Program-made: the position numbers and the translations under genes
Assembly (NCBI GenBank): GCA_029552945.1
Contig: JAKPDD010000048.1
Coordinates: 33,553 to 97,552 of the forward strand
DNA length: 64,000 nucleotides
Origin: Spirochaetota bacterium
Lineage (GTDB): Bacteria > Spirochaetota > GWB1-36-13 > JAKPDD01
Reading direction: 5' to 3'
Notes under the pieces: model-generated
What the model was told of the DNA's origin: nothing
The model's input: only the letters and a program-made list of their open reading frames with translations
Database searches by the model: none
Part shown: piece by piece, positions 10,822-21,428 of the stretch
Position numbering within the stretch: the stretch's first letter is position 1
How the letters are laid out: the number at the start of each line of letters is the position of its first letter

Positions 10822-11132
10822 TTATTTATTTCCTTTTTTATAAAAAACTTTTATTTTATCAGAATACTCATTTTCAAAAACCCTTAAGGTTGCATAAAGT
10901 GTTTTAACTAAAATTAAACCTTCGGGTTCATTTATATCTAAAATAGATATATACCCATCCTTCTTTACAACTTTTTTTTTAAGTTCAAAACACCATTTAT
11001 TCCTATCTCAAACATTTGAACAACACTTGAGACACCAGCACAAACTAAGTCATGCCCTTTATTTCCACCAGCATGCCCGCTTATTTCAATAGATAAGCTT
11101 CCATCAAAGTCTAAAAATACTGCTTCAATCAT
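10822..11132 (-). pseudogene. prp: ribosomal-processing cysteine protease Prp (YsxB-like), frameshifted at an A9 tract
   Basis: Manual translation: MIEAVFLDFDGSLSIEISGHAGGNKGHDLVCAGVSSVVQMFEIGINGVLNLKK(K) then stop; one extra base in the T9/A9 run (10972-10980) restores ...VVKKDGYISILDINEPEGLILVKTLYATLRVFENEYSDKIKVFYKKGNK*. GHA and C-AGVS active-site motifs kept; lies between rplU and rpmA. Confidence 0.85.
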
Positions 11133-11443
11133 TATGCAATAATATCTTCAATAACAAGTTTATGATATTTTTGTCTGTGCCCTTTTTTCTTTCTGTATCC
11201 TTTCTTAGCTCTAAACTTAAAAACTATTAGTTTTTTACCTTTAACCTCTTTTTCAAGTTTTGCTTTAATTTTTACACCATCTACATAAGGAGAACCTATC
11301 TTTACAATATTTCCATTGTTATAATACAGAACCTTATCCAATTCTACAACATCACCCTCATTTGCATCTAAAAGGTCAACATATACCTCTTTTCCTTTTT
11401 CAACTTTATATTGATGTCCTTTTATATCAACTATAGCGTACAT
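11132..11443 (-). CDS. rplU: 50S ribosomal protein L21
   Basis: MYAIVDIKGHQYKVEKGKEVYVDLL...KFRAKKGYRKKKGHRQKYHKLVIEDI; start trimmed from the track's 11464. Confidence 0.97.
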   Translation of the reverse strand: MYAIVDIKGHQYKVEKGKEVYVDLLDANEGDVVELDKVLYYNNGNIVKIGSPYVDGVKIKAKLEKEVKGKKLIVFKFRAKKGYRKKKGHRQKYHKLVIEDIIA

Positions 11444-11652
11444 ATTTCCTCCTTGCATCATCAAAAAAACTGATTAAAAATTAATAAAATTCTTGTAAAA
11501 TACAAAATTTTGAATAAATATTATTAATAATAACAAACAATCTATAAGAAATTTAACTATATAAAAAATTTAACTAAAAGATATTAATTATTAAGTATAA
11601 ATTTATTTAAATTTTATTTAAACTAATTAAAAAATAAATAAAAGGAGAAAAT

Positions 11653-11991
11653 ATGGAACTAAAAATAGATTTCATCAAAGACAACAATATTGTAATAGCA
11701 AAAGTAGAAGGTATTTTGGATGCACATTATGCCCCACAGTTTGAAAAAAAATTATCTGATTATGTAAAACAGATAAATAATAATCTAATAATAGACCTTT
11801 CGGGTGTCTCACATATAGCATCTGCTGGTTTTGGTGCATTAATGCCAATTAAAAATATACAAGACTCTAAAGGAAAAAAAATAGTACTTTCTGGACTTAA
11901 TGATAATGTAAAAAAAATATTTAATTTATTAGGATTCAGTAATGTTATAAAAGAATATAAGAATATTGAAGAAGCTAAATCATCATTATGA
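11653..11991 (+). CDS. STAS-domain anti-sigma-factor antagonist
   Basis: NNLIIDLSGVSHIASAGFGALMPI...KKIFNLLGF STAS motif; AGGAG upstream. Confidence 0.9.
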   Translation: MELKIDFIKDNNIVIAKVEGILDAHYAPQFEKKLSDYVKQINNNLIIDLSGVSHIASAGFGALMPIKNIQDSKGKKIVLSGLNDNVKKIFNLLGFSNVIKEYKNIEEAKSSL

Positions 11992-12401
11992 TAAAAATAA
12001 AGTTAAATATTGAACCAAATATAGAATCTCTTGAGAAAACAAGAGAAAGTGTAAATAATGCTATCATTCAGTTAGTTGGTGATCAGCCATGGCTCTATGA
12101 ATTAAATCTTGCAATAGAGGAGGTTATAGTAAATATAATAGACCATGGTTCAAAGGCTGTAACAATAAATGTTACACTTGAAAGAAAAAATAATGAACTT
12201 GTTGTAGAAATAATAGATACAAGTATACCATTTGATATAACAAAAAAAGAGGTCCCAGACCTACAAAAACACTATAGAGAATACAAGAATAGAGGACTTG
12301 GAGTATTTTTAATAAAAAATATTGCTGATAACCTCAAATATAGATATGAAAATGGTAAAAATATATTGACAATAATAAAAAGGATCGAGGCAAAATGCTA
12401 A
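11988..12401 (+). CDS. RsbW-like ATP-binding serine kinase (GHKL)
   Basis: LNLAIEEVIVNIIDHGSK, DTSIPFD, NRGLGVFLIKNIAD; overlaps STAS gene. Confidence 0.9.
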   Translation: MIKIKLNIEPNIESLEKTRESVNNAIIQLVGDQPWLYELNLAIEEVIVNIIDHGSKAVTINVTLERKNNELVVEIIDTSIPFDITKKEVPDLQKHYREYKNRGLGVFLIKNIADNLKYRYENGKNILTIIKRIEAKC

Positions 12402-13102
12402 GAAAATATTTATATTCATTATTTATATTAATAGTTTTAATTATTAATATTATATCCTGTAGTTCCCAATACACCAGACCTTATGATGAAGCAACTGAGG
12501 AATATGAAAATAAAAATTATGATAATTCACTTAAAAAATATAGAGAGTTCCTGGGTTACAATATAATAAATAATAAAGAAGTTTTTGATACATATTTAAA
12601 AATAGCAGAAATATACGCAAAAAAAAATAGACCTGATCTTTCTTATAACTACCTTAATGAAGCAAAAAATCACATTATAGCAATAGAAGATAAAAAAATA
12701 AGAAATGAATATATTAACAAAATAGAACAACTAAAAAAATCTATATTAGCTTCAATAAAAGAGAGCAAAAAAAATAAAGATATATCAAAAGTAGAAAAAA
12801 TATACCAGACAGCTATAAATTTTTATAATAAAAAAGATTATCTATCAACATATAAGTATTTAAAGTTAATAGAAGATTCAAATTATAAAGAAACTAATAA
12901 AATTCTTGATGAAATAGAAGAAATTGTAAATAAAACGCTTGATAATATGTTTAAGGAAGGATTTAATTTATACACAAATGGAGATTATAAAGAAGCATTA
13001 AATATATTTGAAAAAATATTATCAATAAACCCTGAACATAAAGAGGCTTTATATTACAAAGAAAATTCAATAAAAAAAATAAAAGTATTGGAGAGTATGT
13101 AA
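12395..13102 (+). CDS. TPR-like lipoprotein
   Basis: Signal with lipobox-like IISCSS and helical repeat sequence. Confidence 0.7.
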   Translation: MLRKYLYSLFILIVLIINIISCSSQYTRPYDEATEEYENKNYDNSLKKYREFLGYNIINNKEVFDTYLKIAEIYAKKNRPDLSYNYLNEAKNHIIAIEDKKIRNEYINKIEQLKKSILASIKESKKNKDISKVEKIYQTAINFYNKKDYLSTYKYLKLIEDSNYKETNKILDEIEEIVNKTLDNMFKEGFNLYTNGDYKEALNIFEKILSINPEHKEALYYKENSIKKIKVLESM

Positions 13103-13668
13103 TGGAAGATAAAAAAAAATTATTAAATTATATTGCTAAAAACTCTTTTAAGTACAGTGAAGAACCAATATTTAAATTACAATCAGGTAAAATGAGTAAT
13201 TACTATATAAACCTCAAAGTAACAACACTAAATCCACAAACTTTATGGATAATAGGAAAACTTGTTTATGAAATACTAAAAGACAAAGATATAGAGGCTG
13301 TTGGTGGTCTTACATTAGGAGCTGACCCAATAGCAATAGCAACATCTCTGTATGCAATAAATCAAGGTAAAAATATATATCCTTTCATAGTAAGAAAAGA
13401 GGCAAAGTCTCATGGAACAAAAAAACTTATTGAATGTGCATTTGAAAACAAGCCTTCTGTTTTTGTAATAGATGATGTTATTACTACAGGTGGTTCAACA
13501 ATAAAAGCAATAGAATCCTGTATAACAGAGGGTTTTAATGTAAAAGGGGTTGTATGTATTGTTGATAGAATGGAAGGTGGAAAAGAAAATATTGAAAATA
13601 ATTATAAAATCCCTGTATTTTCTCTTTTTACAAAAGAAGATATATTTCAGGAATACAAAAAAAATTAA
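13102..13668 (+). CDS. pyrE: orotate phosphoribosyltransferase
   Basis: FKLQSGKMSNYYINLK, GLTLGADPIA, VFVIDDVITTGGSTIKAI PRPP motif. Confidence 0.95.
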   Translation: MEDKKKLLNYIAKNSFKYSEEPIFKLQSGKMSNYYINLKVTTLNPQTLWIIGKLVYEILKDKDIEAVGGLTLGADPIAIATSLYAINQGKNIYPFIVRKEAKSHGTKKLIECAFENKPSVFVIDDVITTGGSTIKAIESCITEGFNVKGVVCIVDRMEGGKENIENNYKIPVFSLFTKEDIFQEYKKN

Positions 13669-13714
13669 AAGATAACTTTTAAATCTTACAAATAACAAAA
13701 GAGATATTAAAATT

Positions 13715-14308
13715 ATGAAAAAAGTAGTAAAAAGAATTACTATAATATTGTTTATTTTTATAATTATGGTAACATTAAGTACACTATTTGTAGTATTTTT
13801 CCCAAGAACAAATATCAATGAAAATGTATATGAGTATGGAATAGTATTTGGTGCTGCAATAAGACCAAAAAATAATATGTCAGATACACTGAAAAGTAGG
13901 ATGAATAGAGCCTTAGAATTATATCATAGAGGAATAATAAAAAAATTAATATTTACAGGTGCTAAAGATAACCAGATAAGACCAGGTGAACCTATGGTAA
14001 TGAAAGCATATGCAATAAAAAATATGGTAAATGAGAATGATATAATACTTGATGAAAAAGGCGACAATACTTTCAAAAGTATTTTAAACATTAACGAATA
14101 TATAAGCGACTCATCATCAAAAGTCTTTATAAGTAGCAACTTTCATATTCCAAGAATATATATAACAGCTAAAATTTTGGGAGTAAAAAACTTTTATATT
14201 GATTCGTCTGTCAGTGAAAGTGAAAAAATAGTATTTCTTGTATTTAGAGAGTCATTAGCAATATGGTATTACACATTTTTATCTATTTTTTATAAAATTT
14301 TCGTATAA
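13715..14308 (+). CDS. YdcF/SanA-family membrane protein (DUF218)
   Basis: YGIVFGAAIRPKNNMSDTLKSRMNRALELY...LIFTGA...VFISSNFHIPRI. Confidence 0.8.
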   Translation: MKKVVKRITIILFIFIIMVTLSTLFVVFFPRTNINENVYEYGIVFGAAIRPKNNMSDTLKSRMNRALELYHRGIIKKLIFTGAKDNQIRPGEPMVMKAYAIKNMVNENDIILDEKGDNTFKSILNINEYISDSSSKVFISSNFHIPRIYITAKILGVKNFYIDSSVSESEKIVFLVFRESLAIWYYTFLSIFYKIFV

Positions 14309-14314
14309 GATATT

Positions 14315-15061
14315 ATGGGATTTACAAAAAAAAAGTTTTTAAAAATATCAACAAACTCAAAATTAAAAAAAATAGGCTTTTTTTTAAAAGAATATATTAC
14401 AACTGAAAAAAAAGAGTTATTAGAAACATCAAAATTACTTATTGAATGGTTAAGAGAAATAGATAATATATCTTTGAAATTGCCTGAAAATAGATATGAA
14501 GCTGGAATATTGTACCATAAAATATTATCTATACTTAACAAATCAGTATATGAAGATATATATCCATACGACGACACAGGAAAAGAAAGAAAAATATTTG
14601 AGATAGCTCTAATACTTGACAATTTAAGGTCTCCCCATAATGTTGGTTCAATAATAAGAACATCAGAAGGATTAGGAGTAAAAAAAATAATACTTACTGG
14701 AATAACGCCAAGAACTGATAATCCTAAAGTTAAAAGAGTCTCAATGAACAGTATTGTAGATACAGTATATATCGAAAGAACAGAAGATGCGGTAGAATTA
14801 ATGAAAAAAGATAATTATAAAATAGTAGCTATTGAAAAAACCAAAAAATCTATACCATACAACAATTTTTTTATAGAAAGACCATGTTTTATATTTGGTA
14901 ATGAAGAGTTTGGAATAAGTCAATCAATTCTTGAAATGTCAGAATATATAGTACATATACCTATGTACGGTATAAAAAACTCTCTTAATGTATCTGTTGC
15001 AACAGGTATAATAATAAGTAATTATCTTAATCTATATTTTAAAAATATTAATAATATATAA
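14315..15061 (+). CDS. TrmH/SpoU-family RNA methyltransferase
   Basis: LILDNLRSPHNVGSIIRTSEGLG, FGNEEFGIS, IPMYGIKNSLNVSVATGI. Confidence 0.93.
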   Translation: MGFTKKKFLKISTNSKLKKIGFFLKEYITTEKKELLETSKLLIEWLREIDNISLKLPENRYEAGILYHKILSILNKSVYEDIYPYDDTGKERKIFEIALILDNLRSPHNVGSIIRTSEGLGVKKIILTGITPRTDNPKVKRVSMNSIVDTVYIERTEDAVELMKKDNYKIVAIEKTKKSIPYNNFFIERPCFIFGNEEFGISQSILEMSEYIVHIPMYGIKNSLNVSVATGIIISNYLNLYFKNINNI

Positions 15062-15105
15062 AATAAACTCGAAAATTATATAAAAAACATAAACAGGAAA
15101 ATAAA

Positions 15106-15795
15106 ATGAGAAAAAAATTACCATATCTATTAATAATAACAGGTATAATATTAATAGAATGTACCCCAAAGGTAAAAGAAAAACCGTCAGTAGAAAATAA
15201 AGATGAAGGGAAAACAGTAACAGAATTCGAAAAAGATTTAAGTGATTATAACAGCATAATTAATGACTTTAATATTAAGAATGATATATACAGGTTTATA
15301 AAATATGAAAAATCAGAAAACAATATAGAATTAATAATATCAAAAATGAGTGAAATAATTGATAAAATATCAAAGAATAATAACGATGAAAGTTTAATAA
15401 ACTCATACTGGAAACTTTCAAAACAGTATGAAGAAATACTTACAAAAGAGTATAAAAAGGAAGAGATAAAAAACACACATATAAAAACAATAGAAAACAT
15501 AATTAAAGAATATTCTCATAAAGAAAATACCTTGAGGATAAGGATAGGAATGCTTAAAAGTAGAATAAATGATAATAATGAGATTGACTTTGAGTATGCA
15601 AATACATTACTGGATTATACAATAAACTCAATAAAAAACTTTGAAGAACAGAAAAATGTTTTGCTAAACCTTTCAAAAAATGGTTTTATTTGGATACCAA
15701 AAGAAAGTAAATCTTTTGAAGAATGCATGGAAAACAAAAAAAATTACCTGGTTTATATAGAAGACCAGTTTAAAACAGTAGCAAAATCATTGTAA
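15106..15795 (+). CDS. hypothetical lipoprotein
   Basis: Signal peptide with lipobox-like LIECTP. Confidence 0.6.
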   Translation: MRKKLPYLLIITGIILIECTPKVKEKPSVENKDEGKTVTEFEKDLSDYNSIINDFNIKNDIYRFIKYEKSENNIELIISKMSEIIDKISKNNNDESLINSYWKLSKQYEEILTKEYKKEEIKNTHIKTIENIIKEYSHKENTLRIRIGMLKSRINDNNEIDFEYANTLLDYTINSIKNFEEQKNVLLNLSKNGFIWIPKESKSFEECMENKKNYLVYIEDQFKTVAKSL

Positions 15796-16003
15796 ATCAA
15801 AATTTGAAATAAAAAAATTTGACAATAATAAAAATAATTTATCAATTCTTATACTGAATGAAAAATCATCTAAGAAATCTACTAGCAGGACTAAAATACA
15901 ATAATTAAAAATTTTGGAAATTGTAAGGACTCTTACTCAGAATTAATATAATACTGAAAATTAAATTATTTTTGTTCTAAAAATTTATAACTATAAAAAA
16001 ATA

Positions 16004-16300
16004 TTAAAATACAAAATAGAGTTTTAAAATAATATAGTCTATTAACTCTTTAGCTATATTAAGTAAAATAAAAACAACTATAACAGAAAGGTCTAAAAAA
16101 CCTATTACAAGGAATCTGAAAGTATTCCTTACTCTAATTAAAACCGGTTCAGTAATAGAATATATAAAATTTAACAAAGGATTTGAATAGTAATCCCTTA
16201 CAAACCAGGAAAGAATTATTCTTGCAATAAGTATAAGTTCATATATATTTAAAAAACTTCTCAAAATTAAAAGTATTGGTTTAAGGACAACTTCAATCAT
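16004..16300 (-). CDS. YggT-family membrane protein
   Basis: LILIARIILSWFVRDYYSNPLLNFIYSITEPVLIRVRNT. Confidence 0.85.
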   Translation of the reverse strand: MIEVVLKPILLILRSFLNIYELILIARIILSWFVRDYYSNPLLNFIYSITEPVLIRVRNTFRFLVIGFLDLSVIVVFILLNIAKELIDYIILKLYFVF

Positions 16301-16301
16301 A

Positions 16302-16562
16302 TTATATCTTCCTATAACCTTTTATAGCATGTTTATAAAAAAAATATTCAATATTATCTTTTTTTAAAATAACCCTACTTCTATCTATATCAATAAGTTC
16401 TCCTCTTATACTTTCACCATTTAAAAACATTAGTTCTATAGTTTTACCCTTATTCTCAACAAGAAAATTACCCTCTCTATCCTCAGAAACTATACTGTGT
16501 ACCTTATCCTCAAGTGTTTTAATTATTTTATCAAGTTCATTCTTAGCATCACTCTTATTCAT
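16302..16562 (-). CDS. small protein with Hfq/Sm-like C-terminal domain
   Basis: GKTIELMFLNGESIRGELIDIDRSRVILKKDNIEYFFYKHAIKGYRKI resembles Sm1-Sm2 with YKHAI. Confidence 0.6.
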   Translation of the reverse strand: MNKSDAKNELDKIIKTLEDKVHSIVSEDREGNFLVENKGKTIELMFLNGESIRGELIDIDRSRVILKKDNIEYFFYKHAIKGYRKI

Positions 16563-17331
16563 TCTTCCCCTCCTTATTTTTTTCTAAATCTTTTTTATCT
16601 AAATTATCATTTTTTTCAGGACTTTTATCTTTTTCTGATTCTTCCTTTGTCTCCCTTTTACCTTTCTCCTCAATCAAACTCTCTTTTTCTTTTATATAAC
16701 TTTCCTTTAATTCAAGCAATCTCTTTTTTTCATCAAGTAATAATCTTAAAACCCCAAGTTCTTTTTTTTGTTTCTCAATACCTTTTTTCTCTATTTCTAT
16801 CTCTTCAAGTGGTTTACATATTACTTTTTGAGTCTCAAAAGTCCCTGTATAATCTTTTATAATATAATCAATTAGAAAGTCAATATTTACAGACTTTAAA
16901 CTCTTATTATAAATTTTATCAATTAAAACTGCTGCAATCTTATAATCTATTGGAGATTCTGATTTTAAAATATAATCAATAATTTTTTTTCCATTACTGT
17001 TTCTTTTCGTTTTATAATACATAAGTGAACTTAATAAAGCAGTATTATAAAATATATCGTCTTTAACTTTTGATCCTATTTTTTTAGCATAATCAATAAA
17101 ATTATCATAATCTTTTTTAAGAAAATAAATCCAACAATACAGATAAAAAAGCTCTCTTTTTTTAGACTCATCTACTTTTTGATTTTCATACTCTTTAAGG
17201 TAAGAATAAGCTATATCAAGGTCATTCTTCAGTATTAATTCCTCAACATTTTTAAAACTCTGTTCTGAAAAAGATACATTATAAATAAACAACAAGAAAA
17301 TAACCAATTTTTTCATTTTATACTTTTCCAT
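16555..17331 (-). CDS. hypothetical secreted protein with charged coiled-coil C-terminus
   Basis: Signal peptide MKKLVIFLLFIYNVSFSEQ; C-terminal Lys/Glu-rich coiled coil. Confidence 0.6.
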   Translation of the reverse strand: MEKYKMKKLVIFLLFIYNVSFSEQSFKNVEELILKNDLDIAYSYLKEYENQKVDESKKRELFYLYCWIYFLKKDYDNFIDYAKKIGSKVKDDIFYNTALLSSLMYYKTKRNSNGKKIIDYILKSESPIDYKIAAVLIDKIYNKSLKSVNIDFLIDYIIKDYTGTFETQKVICKPLEEIEIEKKGIEKQKKELGVLRLLLDEKKRLLELKESYIKEKESLIEEKGKRETKEESEKDKSPEKNDNLDKKDLEKNKEGKNE

Positions 17332-17764
17332 TTTTCTTTAAAAAATTAATAATACCATAAAAAGCAAGTACATAACCATATATTCCAAAACCAACTATCT
17401 GACCAATTGATATATCTTTAAAATAAGATCTTCTCCTGAATTTTTCTCTTTTATATATATTAGTTATATGAACCTCAACAAAAGGTATATTAACAGAAAG
17501 TATAGCATCCCTTATTGCAATAGAAGTATGGGTATATGCACCTGGATTTATTAGCATACCGTCGGCTTTAGCCCCCTCTTTCTGTATAAAATCTATTATC
17601 TCTCCTTCATGATTTGATTGAAAAAAAATAAGGTCAACCTTAAACTTTTTAGCTTTATCTAATAAAATTTTTTCAATATAATTTAAACTCTTTTTTCCAT
17701 ACTTATCTGGTTCTCTTTTTCCAAGCATATTAAGGTTAGGGCCATTAACTATAATTATTTTCAT
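17318..17764 (-). CDS. aroQ: 3-dehydroquinate dehydratase, type II
   Basis: MKIIIVNGPNLNMLGKREPDKYG, FFQSNHEGEIIDFIQ, INPGAYTHTSIAIRDAI, VEVHITN; start trimmed to ATG at 17764. Confidence 0.95.
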   Translation of the reverse strand: MKIIIVNGPNLNMLGKREPDKYGKKSLNYIEKILLDKAKKFKVDLIFFQSNHEGEIIDFIQKEGAKADGMLINPGAYTHTSIAIRDAILSVNIPFVEVHITNIYKREKFRRRSYFKDISIGQIVGFGIYGYVLAFYGIINFLKKNGKV

Positions 17765-17766
17765 AA

Positions 17767-17952
17767 CTACTTCCAATATGTTATACATGAGGATGGGCAT
17801 TTTTTCATAACATATTGTAGTTTTTCAAAGTCATAGTTATTATCCTGGTTCTTAACAAAAGCCCACCCATATTCATCAAATCCAAAAACCTCAGGCATAG
17901 ACCTAATGCAAAAACCGCAAGATGTACACTCTTCCTTGTTTATTTTTATCAT
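17767..17952 (-). CDS. single-cluster ferredoxin
   Basis: CTSCGFCIRSMPEVFGFDEYGWA...CPSSCI. Confidence 0.88.
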   Translation of the reverse strand: MIKINKEECTSCGFCIRSMPEVFGFDEYGWAFVKNQDNNYDFEKLQYVMKKCPSSCITYWK

Positions 17953-17978
17953 AACAAAAAACTTGTATATTTTACTTC

Positions 17979-19016
<1,038 letters not shown>

Positions 19017-19165
19017 TTAATCTGTTTTATACTTAATTAATAAGATTAAATTTAATATTTTGATATTTAAATTAAACTTATTTTATTCCAAAAAAAAATA
19101 AGCTAATACTTGACTTACTTGTATTTTTTTGATTTATTGTAATATAACAAGTTGCAGGAATTATT

Positions 19166-21406
19166 ATGGCCAAAAATTTAGAAGAGAAAATAGAAATAAT
19201 AAAAAAGATAATTGACAAAACATCAATACCAATATGTCTATACAAAAACACTATATTATACTATAACGATAGTTTTAAAAAATTCTTAGAAAAAATAGAC
19301 TATGATATAAATAAAGAGATAGAAATACTAATAAATAAAAACAATGAAAAAACAGTTGAAAACTATTCAGATTATAAAATAATAATAGAAGAAATAATCC
19401 TGGATGAAAAATACTATATAGTTCAGATAGATTTTAACAAAGAAGAGAACCAAGATTATCAGTTATTCAACAGTAAACCAATAATAAAAATAAATCAAAA
19501 TGGAATAATAGTATATAAAAATCAGGCTGCATCTTATATTTTTGATATAAAAGAGAAAAATATTAATAACTTAGTTAATGTATCACTAATTAAAAAATCA
19601 ATCGATGATGGTAATTTAACAACAATTATTAATTATAAAGAAAAAACATTCCAGTTAAATATATTCCCAACTGAAGACTTTTATCTTTTATACTTTATTG
19701 ATATAACAGAAAAGTCAATTACAGAAAAAAAATTTAAAATACTTGAAAAAGCTTTTAATTCTATCCACGAGGGAATAATTATTACTGACAAAGAAAACAA
19801 AATCATTATGACAAATACTATGTTTTCAAAAATAACTGGATATAGAGAAGAAGAAGTAATAGGTAAAAACCCTTCATTTCAATCATCAGGAAAGCATGAT
19901 AAAGATTTTTATATAAAATTATGGGAATCTTTATACAGAGATGGATTCTGGGAAGGCAATATATGGAATAGAAAAAAAGACGGAAGTATTTATCTTGCAA
20001 GGTATACAATAAGCACTATAAAAAATGAAAATAATATAGAATACTTTGTGGCTATTTTTGAAGATATAACAGAGTTATCTAATTCTAAAAACAGTGTAGA
20101 GTTTATTATGAACCATGATTATTTAACTGGGTTATTTAATAGGTCAGCTTTTGAAGATAAAACTTATGAATTACTAGAAAATCTAAAACCAAATAGAAAA
20201 GTAGCTCTTATACTTGTTAATATCAAAGGTTTTAGGAAAATAAATACAATATTAGGACATGTTATTGGTGATTTTGTTCTTATTGAAATGTCTAATAAAC
20301 TTAAAAATATATTCAAAGAAAATATAATAGCAAGATATAATGCAGATGTATTTAGTATACTATTGGAGTATGATGAACAATTAAAGGATAGAATAAAAAT
20401 AGATGTGCAGAAAATAATAGATGCTTTTAAAGAACCTTTATTAATAAAAAACAAGGAAATTTTTGTAAATGTAAACATAGGTGTATCAATATACCCAGAA
20501 GATGCCAATAATATATATAAACTATTACAGAATGCAGAAGAATCATTATATAAATCAAAAATAGATGGACTAAACTTCTACATATATAGCTCAATAGATA
20601 AAAGAGATGAAGAATTATATAATCTTGAAAACTTTTTAAGAAAAGCATTAAAAGATGAATTATTTGAACTATACTATCAACCACAGATAAATTCAATAAC
20701 TGATTCTGTTTACGGTGCTGAAATACTTTTAAGACTTAGAGATAAAGATGGTAACTACATAAGTCCTGCGAAGTTTATACCTGTTGCTGAAAAAATCGGA
20801 ATAATAATAGATATAGGTGAATGGATATTTGATAAAGCATTTAAAACCTTTTATGAATGGTTTTATTTAAAATGTTATAATCCAATAAATATTTCAATAA
20901 ACCTATCTCCAAGACAGTTTAATGACCCTAATCTTTTAGGAATGATAGAAAGAAAATTAAGAATGATAAACATAGAAACAAAGTATATAACTATTGAAAT
21001 AACTGAAGGAGTTGCTGTTGATAATATAAAAAATGTTATTGAAAAAATAAATTATTTAAAATCATTATCTTTTTCTCTTGCGATAGACGACTTTGGAACA
21101 GGTTACTCATCACTTGCGTATATAAAGAAACTACCCTTAGAAAAAATTAAAATAGATCAGTCTTTTATAAAGGAACTGCCAGCTTCAAAAGAGGACTTTG
21201 CTATAGTTGTTGCAATAATAAACTTAGCATCAAACCTGAGACTTGATATAATAGCAGAAGGAGTTGAAACAAAAGAGCAGGTTGAACTTTTAAAAAGACT
21301 GGGTTGTTATATAATACAAGGATATTATTACAGTAAACCTTTACCATCAACAGAGTTTGAAAAACTATATTTAGAAAAGATAGAACAGGCAGAAGAAATA
21401 AATTAG
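19166..21406 (+). CDS. PAS-GGDEF-EAL protein; degenerate GGDEF, apparently intact EAL
   Basis: PAS TDKENKIIMTN...GKNPSFQSSGKHDKDFY; GGDEF site reads YNADVF; EAL motifs EILLRL, NLSPRQF, EITEG, DDFGTGYSSL, AEGVET, QGYYYSKPLP. Confidence 0.92.
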   Translation: MAKNLEEKIEIIKKIIDKTSIPICLYKNTILYYNDSFKKFLEKIDYDINKEIEILINKNNEKTVENYSDYKIIIEEIILDEKYYIVQIDFNKEENQDYQLFNSKPIIKINQNGIIVYKNQAASYIFDIKEKNINNLVNVSLIKKSIDDGNLTTIINYKEKTFQLNIFPTEDFYLLYFIDITEKSITEKKFKILEKAFNSIHEGIIITDKENKIIMTNTMFSKITGYREEEVIGKNPSFQSSGKHDKDFYIKLWESLYRDGFWEGNIWNRKKDGSIYLARYTISTIKNENNIEYFVAIFEDITELSNSKNSVEFIMNHDYLTGLFNRSAFEDKTYELLENLKPNRKVALILVNIKGFRKINTILGHVIGDFVLIEMSNKLKNIFKENIIARYNADVFSILLEYDEQLKDRIKIDVQKIIDAFKEPLLIKNKEIFVNVNIGVSIYPEDANNIYKLLQNAEESLYKSKIDGLNFYIYSSIDKRDEELYNLENFLRKALKDELFELYYQPQINSITDSVYGAEILLRLRDKDGNYISPAKFIPVAEKIGIIIDIGEWIFDKAFKTFYEWFYLKCYNPINISINLSPRQFNDPNLLGMIERKLRMINIETKYITIEITEGVAVDNIKNVIEKINYLKSLSFSLAIDDFGTGYSSLAYIKKLPLEKIKIDQSFIKELPASKEDFAIVVAIINLASNLRLDIIAEGVETKEQVELLKRLGCYIIQGYYYSKPLPSTEFEKLYLEKIEQAEEIN

Positions 21407-21428
21407 AATAAACAAGGAGTAAAATATA

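Noticed and set aside
13495-13818. 107-aa minus-strand ORF
   Set aside because: Overlaps pyrE end and the YdcF-like gene on the opposite strand; both have clear family motifs.
14290-14622. 110-aa minus-strand ORF
   Set aside because: Antisense to the TrmH-family methyltransferase gene.
15796-16003. Possible ncRNA in the convergent gap (contains TTGACA and TATACT)
   Set aside because: The -35/-10-like elements are about 25 nt apart and there is no GC-rich or clearly structured core.
16497-16862. 121-aa plus-strand ORF
   Set aside because: Antisense to 16302..16562 and 16555..17331; low-complexity Phe/Leu/Ser composition from the reverse of a Glu/Lys coiled coil.
17765-17800. N-terminal extension of aroQ in the ORF track (MPILMYNILEVV)
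   Set aside because: Overlaps the ferredoxin 3' end in another frame; type II dehydroquinases start at the MKIIIVNGPNLN motif.
20164-20508. 114-aa and 89-aa (20427..20696) minus-strand ORFs
   Set aside because: Antisense to the GGDEF/EAL coding sequence, no start context or family motifs.
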